Positions 6,419-10,756 of a stretch of DNA of 10,756 nt are shown here, in pieces (the first letter of the stretch is position 1; each line of letters starts with the position of its first letter). The position numbers and the translations under genes are program-made. The stretch is taken from NCBI GenBank assembly GCA_016296195.1, contig JAEDJU010000038.1, forward strand, positions 1 through 10,756, given 5' to 3'. The notes beneath the pieces are model-generated. The model was not told where the DNA came from. It saw nothing but the letters and a program-made list of their open reading frames with translations, and did no database searches. This DNA is from Candidatus Methanomethylophilaceae archaeon. Lineage in GTDB: Archaea > Thermoplasmatota > Thermoplasmata > Methanomassiliicoccales > Methanomethylophilaceae.

Positions 6419-7122
6419 GGACACGTTTCCAATACATGGAGACCATCCTGACAGTCGTGTGCGACGACGGGATGGACATCCACATCCCGGACGGTGTGTT
6501 CGAGGCTCGCTCCATAATAGAGATGAAAATAGCGGAGGATCCCTTCTTCGGTATCACCTACGACCCATACCCCGTATCCAAGAGGGATGACCCACTCATA
6601 CAGAGGATGTGCAGGGCATCGGAACTGGCGGGGGTCGGTCCTATGGCCGGTGTCGCAGGGGCTGTCGCACTCCGCACAGCCGAGAAGCTGATCGAGGCGG
6701 GCTCATCCGTCGCGATAGTGGAGAACGGAGGGGACATAGCGTTGCTCTCGGAGGAACCGTCCGCCATCGGCATCTTCGCCGATCACCCGGTTCTGACGGA
6801 CATGGCCTTCCTGATGGGATCGGACCACATCACCGGCGTGTGCTCGTCATCCAGGACAGTCGGACCCTCTGTGTCCTTGGGGAACAGCAGCATAAGCACC
6901 GTGTTCTCGGATGACGTCATCCTGGCGGACTGCTGCGCGACGGCACTCGGCAACCTTGTGAAGGATGAGGATTCGCTCCAGGGATCCGTGGAAAGGATAG
7001 GCTCCATCGATGGTATCAAAGGATGCATGGCATGCTGTGGCGACAAGGTCGCCATCTTCGGGGAGATCCCGGAGATAGTACCTGCTGATTGCTCACACAT
7101 ATCACCATATGAATCGGAATGA
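6415..7122 (+). CDS. UPF0280 (COG2122) family protein, ApbE-like fold, probable sulfur-assimilation role
   Basis: The protein has 235 residues. Family hallmarks are VGPMAGVAGAVA (residues 74-85), ENGGDIAL (103-110), GVCSSSRTVGPS (141-152) and DCCATALGN (172-180). The NGGD and T-A-LGN segments resemble ApbE/flavin transferases, but it is much shorter than ApbE and the family's reaction is not established. The methanogen homolog in M. acetivorans (MA1715) has been linked genetically to use of sulfide for homocysteine synthesis; the tight operon with the DUF39 and NIL-ferredoxin genes here supports this. Near the C-terminus is an unusual CMACC cluster (Cys204, 207, 208). The ATG at 6415 overlaps the ferredoxin stop as ATGA; an upstream in-frame ATG at 6355 lies inside the ferredoxin's second cluster motif and is rejected. 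Confidence 0.88.
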   Translation: MRTRFQYMETILTVVCDDGMDIHIPDGVFEARSIIEMKIAEDPFFGITYDPYPVSKRDDPLIQRMCRASELAGVGPMAGVAGAVALRTAEKLIEAGSSVAIVENGGDIALLSEEPSAIGIFADHPVLTDMAFLMGSDHITGVCSSSRTVGPSVSLGNSSISTVFSDDVILADCCATALGNLVKDEDSLQGSVERIGSIDGIKGCMACCGDKVAIFGEIPEIVPADCSHISPYESE

Positions 7123-7125
7123 CTT

Positions 7126-7160
7126 CATCGACAATCCGATGTATTGTTATTTTCAATATT
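7126..7160 (+). terminator. Probable terminator of the homocysteine-synthesis operon
   Basis: Just after the stop at 7122, CATCG (7126-7130) and CGATG (7137-7141) can form a 5-bp stem with a 6-nt loop. A T-rich run follows at once (7142-7160, including TTGTTATTTTC). T-rich tracts end archaeal transcription and the hairpin may help. The stretch lies between convergent genes; the other strand shows no comparable T run for the 207-aa gene. Confidence 0.45.
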
Positions 7161-7168
7161 CTCCAGTG

Positions 7169-7792
7169 TCACTTCAAGGCCAATTCTGAGATGACCTCGG
7201 CATAGATTGCGGCTACCGATTTCTGCGGGGAATCGTTCATCCTGAGCTTACAGGCCCTGCGGATGGTCTTGAACGGATCGTCCAGGGTCTGATGGACCTT
7301 GTCCAACTTCTCCTCGAACCCGTCCGTCCCATCGATTGGTCTGAAGACGTAACCGCCGTTGTACATGTCCTGGTACCTGTAGAGGACCCTTCCCGCAACA
7401 TCCCTCATGATGAGGGAGACCTGACACTCATGGACCACGGAGGAGTCGTTCTTGTCCTGAAGCCTTACAACGAAACAGTCCTCCAGATCGTCGACCACCC
7501 TGAACTGGGTGTTCCACACTGCATCCTTCAGTCCGGCGTACACTATGTCGCTGGCAGGCTGGGCATCCTCCGGGATACCATCATCGGGCATCTCCATGAC
7601 GAGCGAGTAGGCCAGCCTGAAACCTCCGGGTGCATCCCTGTCGGTGACGGTGAGACCCATCTCCCTTATGCCGACCACCTCGTAGCGCAGTACAAGACCC
7701 TTCCTCCCCGCGAACGCGACGGTCGAACGGAGGAACGCCTCGAACTTCTGTCTCACGGGTTTGAATGCACGGGTATCGACATAGGCGAACAT
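7169..7792 (-). CDS. Hypothetical protein, 207 residues
   Basis: I do not recognise this protein. It is soluble by inspection: no signal peptide, no hydrophobic membrane segment and no cysteine motif. Composition is mixed and charged, with an N-terminal basic stretch (FKPVRQKFEAF), a middle part that alternates beta-like strands and acidic loops (VVDDLEDCFVVRLQDKND), a segment rich in Tyr and Asp (VLYRYQDMYNGGYVF) and a helical C-terminus ending SELALK. The frame continues upstream to 7876. The ATG at 7792-7790 is preferred because a TATA-like AAATACA lies centred 26 nt upstream, so the longer reading would begin above the promoter. It is divergent from the hydrolase gene with an 86-bp gap and converges on the UPF0280 gene. 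It keeps the codon style of its neighbours and is probably real and lineage-specific. Confidence 0.75.
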   Translation of the reverse strand: MFAYVDTRAFKPVRQKFEAFLRSTVAFAGRKGLVLRYEVVGIREMGLTVTDRDAPGGFRLAYSLVMEMPDDGIPEDAQPASDIVYAGLKDAVWNTQFRVVDDLEDCFVVRLQDKNDSSVVHECQVSLIMRDVAGRVLYRYQDMYNGGYVFRPIDGTDGFEEKLDKVHQTLDDPFKTIRRACKLRMNDSPQKSVAAIYAEVISELALK

Positions 7793-7814
7793 GATGCACA
7801 CATGATGACAAGGG

Positions 7815-7821
7815 TGTATTT
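7815..7821 (-). promoter_or_regulatory. Predicted TATA box of the 207-residue hypothetical gene
   Basis: On the minus strand AAATACA, within AATGAAATACACC, is centred 26 nt before the ATG at 7792. This matches the TATA-to-start distance of leaderless archaeal genes, and no ribosome site stands in front of the ATG. The match to the consensus is only moderate. Confidence 0.35.
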
Positions 7822-7878
7822 CATTGGAACTGTCGTAACGGGCATTACATTCATGTGCAGGTAATCGGATTCCCAATC

Positions 7879-8799
7879 ATGACATGCGAGAACTTCAAAC
7901 TCCAATCCACACGTGGGGACGCGGTCCTGAACTGCTACAGATGGATCCCCGAAGGGGATGTGAGGGCGACCATTCAGCTGTCACACGGGATGATCGAACA
8001 CATTCTCAGATACTCTGACTTCGCGGAGTTCCTGAATCGCAACGGCATCGCCGTGTACGGACACGACCATCTGGGCCACGGGGGCACATCACCCGACGAA
8101 CAGGGGTTCATAGCCGAGAGCGGTGGTGATATAGTCATCGTCAACGACCTGTTCGAGGTCACGAAGAGGGTCGAATCGGACTATCCCGATGTCCCGCACA
8201 TCATCCTGGGACACAGCATGGGATCCTTCGTGGTCAGACGCTACCTGACGAGGTACGGAGAACACCTATCCGGTGCGATAATCGTGGGCACTGGCAACCA
8301 ATCGCCCACATCCGTTCGGTTCGGACTGTTCATTTCGAACTACCTGTGCAGACACAAGGGGACCCACTATGTGAGCCCGTTCCTGAACAAGGTCATACTC
8401 GGATCCAACGACAAGCGCTTCGACGAACCCGAGATGAGGAACAGATGGGTCTCCAGGGATCCGGAGACGGTGATGAGGTACAACGAGGACCCTTACTGCA
8501 ACTTCGGATTCACCGCCGCCGGTTTCAGGGACCTGCTGACCATGATAAGGAAACTGGAATCCTCGGAGGACTTCGACAGGATACCCAAGGACCTTCCGAT
8601 AATCCTGCTGTCCGGAGCGGACGACCCTATAGGGGACTTCGGGAAGGGTGTGTCGAAGGCCAAGGAGGGTCTCGAGAGGTTCGGACTCAGGCCGGAGATG
8701 AAGCTCTATCCCGGTGCGAGGCACGAGATCCTCAACGAGACCAACAGACAGGAGGTCTACTCGGATATCCTGGACTGGATAGATAGGACAATCTCCTGA
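7879..8799 (+). CDS. Alpha/beta hydrolase, monoacylglycerol lipase-like (serine aminopeptidase S33 / Hydrolase_4 family)
   Basis: The 306-residue product has a complete alpha/beta hydrolase core. Seen are LSHGMIEH (residues 34-41, oxyanion-loop region), YGHDHLGHGGTS (60-71), the nucleophile elbow GHSMGS with Ser113, the acid in SGADDPIGD (probably Asp249) and the general base in PGARHEILNE (His282). This arrangement and length fit bacterial monoacylglycerol lipases and lysophospholipases, so an ester substrate such as a monoglyceride is plausible but not proven. No signal peptide is visible, so it acts in the cytoplasm. The ATG at 7879 is preferred over a GTG at 7855 because the family usually begins close to this point; neither has a clear ribosome site. 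Archaeal membranes have ether lipids, so the substrate may be an outside fatty-acid ester or a detoxification target. Its stop abuts that of the convergent GNAT gene. Confidence 0.88.
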   Translation: MTCENFKLQSTRGDAVLNCYRWIPEGDVRATIQLSHGMIEHILRYSDFAEFLNRNGIAVYGHDHLGHGGTSPDEQGFIAESGGDIVIVNDLFEVTKRVESDYPDVPHIILGHSMGSFVVRRYLTRYGEHLSGAIIVGTGNQSPTSVRFGLFISNYLCRHKGTHYVSPFLNKVILGSNDKRFDEPEMRNRWVSRDPETVMRYNEDPYCNFGFTAAGFRDLLTMIRKLESSEDFDRIPKDLPIILLSGADDPIGDFGKGVSKAKEGLERFGLRPEMKLYPGARHEILNETNRQEVYSDILDWIDRTIS

Positions 8800-9366
8800 T
8801 CAGAGAAGCCTCTTCCAGAAAACCCCGTAGCACTTACAGGGTGCACCGCATACGGGACAGTGATGTCCCTCAGGAGAGTCCACCATGGTGTTCCAGTATC
8901 CCTGGACAGCCACGGTCTCCTCCAGACCCATCTTCCTCAGGATACCCGCGATGTTGGTGACACCTGTCACGCTCTTCCATGCCATGGCACAGACCATGTC
9001 GCATCCCATCTCCCTCATGTCGTCCACACATCTGGAGCACATGACGGAACCTATGCCGTGACCTTTCGCGGAGTCCGACACGGAGACGGAATCCAACAGA
9101 CCTATCCTGCCCATGGACAGGACCTGGTCCCTCTCCGGACAGTCGGGAAGATGGAGGAATTCCTCCTCGCCCTCGGGACCGAAGACCTGGCAGATGGCGA
9201 ATCCCACCGGTCTGCCGTCCATGACGGCGACATTGCAGAACTGTCCCTCGGCATCGATGGCATCGAGGAAATCATCCTCATCCAGATAGTCCTCACCTAG
9301 TTCAACCAGCGATATTGCCAGTACATCGGGAACGTCCTCCCTCCTGAGTCTCCTGACCTCTATCAT
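8800..9366 (-). CDS. GNAT family N-acetyltransferase with C-terminal cysteine-rich (possible zinc) motif
   Basis: The 188-residue product shows the GNAT fold. A beta strand LLDSVSVSD leads into the acetyl-CoA pyrophosphate loop KGHGIG (residues 101-106) and the following helix. A later segment, VTNIAGILRKMGLEE (about 136-150), is the usual motif B region. It would transfer an acetyl group from acetyl-CoA to an unknown amine. After the fold comes a tail with HHCPVCGAPCKC (His168, His169, Cys170, 173, 177, 179), a CxxC-x3-CxC arrangement that could bind a metal. The gene overlaps the upstream pseudouridine synthase gene as ATGA, with GGGAG 8 nt before the ATG, so the two are co-transcribed. A link to ribosome or RNA biology is possible from the pairing only. 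Confidence 0.85.
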   Translation of the reverse strand: MIEVRRLRREDVPDVLAISLVELGEDYLDEDDFLDAIDAEGQFCNVAVMDGRPVGFAICQVFGPEGEEEFLHLPDCPERDQVLSMGRIGLLDSVSVSDSAKGHGIGSVMCSRCVDDMREMGCDMVCAMAWKSVTGVTNIAGILRKMGLEETVAVQGYWNTMVDSPEGHHCPVCGAPCKCYGVFWKRLL

Positions 9367-10070
9367 AATCCCAACTCCCTGAAGAGCTCCTCGCGTTCCT
9401 TCCTGGTGATGTCCCTGTAACGTCCGACCTTGAGGTCACCGAGTTCGATGTTCATCACTCTGACACGCACAAGACGCCTCACATCGTACCCGAAGTACTC
9501 ACACATCCTGCGGATCTGCCTGTTGAGGCCCTGTTTAAGGATTATACGGAACTGCCTCTCACCGATCTTCTCTACGAAGCACTTCTTCGTTATCCTGTCA
9601 TCGAGGATGGGGACGCCGTTGGACATCCCCTTGATGAACTTGTCGGTGATGGGTCTGTCGACGGTGACGATGTACTCCTTCTCATGTTCCCCACGGGAAC
9701 GCATGACCAGGTTGGCGAGCTCACCGTTGTTGGTCATCAGGAGGAGACCCTCCGAATCCTTGTCCAGCCTGCCGATGGAATAGATCCTCTTCGGATATCC
9801 TATGAAATCGATCACATTGTCCTTGTCATCGGGATTGGAGGTGCAGGTGATCCCCCTGGGCTTGTGGAACGCCAGGATGATGTCCTCCTCCACCTTGGAC
9901 ACGGGTTTCCCGTCCACCGCCACCTCATCGCCGTCGAAGACCTTGTCACCCACCACGGCGGTCCTGCCGTTGATGGTGATCCTGCCTTCCTCGACCATGC
10001 GGTCTGCGGCCCTGCGGGAGGCCACTCCGGCCTCGCTTATGAACTTGTTCAGACGGGTTCCCTCGGACAT
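9363..10070 (-). CDS. rluF: RluF-like 23S rRNA pseudouridine synthase (RsuA/RluB/RluF family)
   Basis: The 235-residue protein has an N-terminal S4 RNA-binding domain (about residues 5-52, starting TRLNKFISEAGVASRR) and a pseudouridine synthase domain. Visible are HKPRGI (69-74), the catalytic motif GRLDKDSEGLLL with Asp103, HEKEYIVTVD, and the C-terminal LKQGLNRQIRRMCEYFGY. These segments closely resemble bacterial RluF, which modifies 23S rRNA near the peptidyl transferase region. The RsuA/RluB/E/F family is mainly bacterial, so acquisition by transfer is likely. The frame has another ATG at 10085, but the TATA box at 10093-10098 lies only about 10 nt above it; the ATG at 10070 is preferred. 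Co-transcribed with the GNAT gene (4-base overlap). RluB is the alternative subfamily call. Confidence 0.88.
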   Translation of the reverse strand: MSEGTRLNKFISEAGVASRRAADRMVEEGRITINGRTAVVGDKVFDGDEVAVDGKPVSKVEEDIILAFHKPRGITCTSNPDDKDNVIDFIGYPKRIYSIGRLDKDSEGLLLMTNNGELANLVMRSRGEHEKEYIVTVDRPITDKFIKGMSNGVPILDDRITKKCFVEKIGERQFRIILKQGLNRQIRRMCEYFGYDVRRLVRVRVMNIELGDLKVGRYRDITRKEREELFRELGL

Positions 10071-10090
10071 GGGCACCACATCCACGGACC

Positions 10091-10100
10091 TGTATATAGA
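10091..10100 (-). promoter_or_regulatory. Predicted TATA box of the rluF-GNAT operon
   Basis: The minus strand reads TCTATATACA here, a strong archaeal TATA match. It sits in the 42-bp gap between the DUF1703-type gene and rluF. Its centre is about 26 nt before the ATG at 10070, which fixes that start codon and points to a leaderless transcript. Confidence 0.65.
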
Positions 10101-10112
10101 AGGGGCTGGACA

Positions 10113-10756
10113 TCACACAGGGATACTCTCGATACGGATCGCGGGCACCTTCCCCCAGAAGGCGAATCCCATCAGGACAACGTCACCCTCCATACCCATC
10201 GTGTATCTCCTGTTATGGATCTGATCGAGTGCATCATCCAAGGCCTTCTCCAGCTTCCTCTCCTTCTTCACCCTCTTGATCTCGATCACCACGGATGAAA
10301 GACCGGGCTTCGTGGGACGGAGCATGATGTCCACCCTTCCGTTCCCCGATTCTACCTGTGCCTTGACCTCGTAACGTGACATCAACGGAGACAGGACCTG
10401 CATCAGGATTATGGCATAGGATGATTCGTCCTTGAGGTCGAAGTAGCTGTGGTTCACCAGGATGTTCTCCATACTGGAGACCATGGTCCCGACATCCCGA
10501 TCCATGAACGCACGGACAAAATCCGTCGTGTTCCTGTTCGAGAGTGGAACGGCAATGTTCAGGATCTTCCTGACGGATTGACGGACCTCCTCATTGGGGA
10601 TGGAGATGTCATAGGACCAGTCGTCGGAGGGAACGGCGGTCAGATATCCGGTCATAACCATCAGGGTGATCAATTTACGGAAATCGGAACTGTGGAGATC
10701 ACGGTATGTGAAATCATCGTCAACGGGCATATGGATGGACCCATCATTCAACAGGG
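10113..10756 (-). CDS. DUF1703-type AAA-ATPase/PD-(D/E)XK nuclease-like protein, C-terminal part (5' end beyond right window edge)
   Basis: The open frame continues past the right edge with no stop, so only the last 213-214 residues are seen. The visible part fits the C-terminal half of proteins annotated as AAA-ATPase-like plus DUF1703: a linker with LITLMVMTGYLTA and ISIPNEEVRQ, a segment NILVNHSYFDLKDESSYAIILMQ, then a PD-(D/E)XK-like core, ESGNGRVDIMLRP followed by VVIEIKRVKKE, with the nuclease-type Asp and Glu-x-Lys in place, and an ALDQIHNRRY helix. The N-terminal P-loop ATPase domain would lie outside the window. Such genes are frequent and often multicopy in gut bacteria and some gut methanogens; their function is unknown, with nuclease or defence roles only suggested. 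The gene ends 42 bp before rluF starts. Confidence 0.82.
   Translation of the reverse strand, partial: LLNDGSIHMPVDDDFTYRDLHSSDFRKLITLMVMTGYLTAVPSDDWSYDISIPNEEVRQSVRKILNIAVPLSNRNTTDFVRAFMDRDVGTMVSSMENILVNHSYFDLKDESSYAIILMQVLSPLMSRYEVKAQVESGNGRVDIMLRPTKPGLSSVVIEIKRVKKERKLEKALDDALDQIHNRRYTMGMEGDVVLMGFAFWGKVPAIRIESIPV

Noticed and set aside
7855..7878. GTG start for the hydrolase eight codons upstream
   Set aside because: No ribosome site, and the added residues (including IGFP) do not look like the start of the family; the ATG at 7879 is the better choice, though not certain.
10071..10085. Upstream ATG for the pseudouridine synthase
   Set aside because: The TATA box would be only about 10 nt from it, too close for a transcript to include that codon.
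1..10756. CRISPR array, tRNA, rRNA, insertion sequence or attachment site
   Set aside because: No regularly spaced repeats, cloverleaf-like sequence, transposase or terminal inverted repeats were found on reading both strands; a covariance-model scan would be needed to exclude small RNAs.

Overview
The window comes from an archaeal methanogen. The main evidence is a nearly complete coenzyme F430 (nickel tetrapyrrole of methyl-coenzyme M reductase) operon next to the methanogen-type homocysteine synthesis genes. Moderately high GC, AGG-rich arginine usage, archaeal TATA boxes, exclusive UGA stops and bacterial-looking accessory genes (an RluF-type pseudouridine synthase, a monoacylglycerol-lipase-like hydrolase, a DUF1703 ATPase/nuclease) fit Methanomassiliicoccales (gut or sediment methylotrophic methanogens). 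That order is an inference and was not tested against any database.

Region 1 (1-4599, minus strand) is a compact operon in the order cfbC-cfbA-cfbE-cfbD-cfbB. Junctions are 6 bp, 4 bp, a 4-base GTGA overlap and a 4-base ATGA overlap. cfbB runs off the left edge, so its C-terminal half is missing. Together the five enzymes turn sirohydrochlorin into F430: CfbA inserts nickel, CfbB makes the a,c-diamide, CfbC/CfbD (nitrogenase-like) reduce the ring and form the lactam, and CfbE (Mur-ligase-like) closes the last ring. CfbA is unusual: it is an internally duplicated two-domain protein with both putative metal-binding histidine pairs intact.

Region 2 (4600-4860) is a divergent control region. It has a TATA-like box on each side, four TTCCG half-sites, and a nested inverted/direct repeat over the predicted start of the rightward transcript.

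Region 3 (4861-7122, plus strand) is a three-gene operon: a COG1900/DUF39 homocysteine synthesis protein, a NIL-domain 2x[4Fe-4S] ferredoxin and a UPF0280 (COG2122) protein. The junctions are one base and an ATGA overlap, and a small hairpin plus T-rich tract follows. The likely job is making homocysteine from aspartate semialdehyde and sulfide.

Region 4 (7169-10756) is an accessory/housekeeping stretch. It holds an unrecognised 207-aa gene (minus), an alpha/beta hydrolase (plus), a GNAT acetyltransferase with a cysteine-rich tail overlapping an RluF-like pseudouridine synthase (both minus), and the C-terminal part of a DUF1703-type ATPase/nuclease (minus, cut by the right edge). No tRNA, rRNA, CRISPR, insertion sequence or attachment site was seen. 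Several genes have TATA-like boxes centred about 26 nt before the start codon, which suggests leaderless mRNAs.
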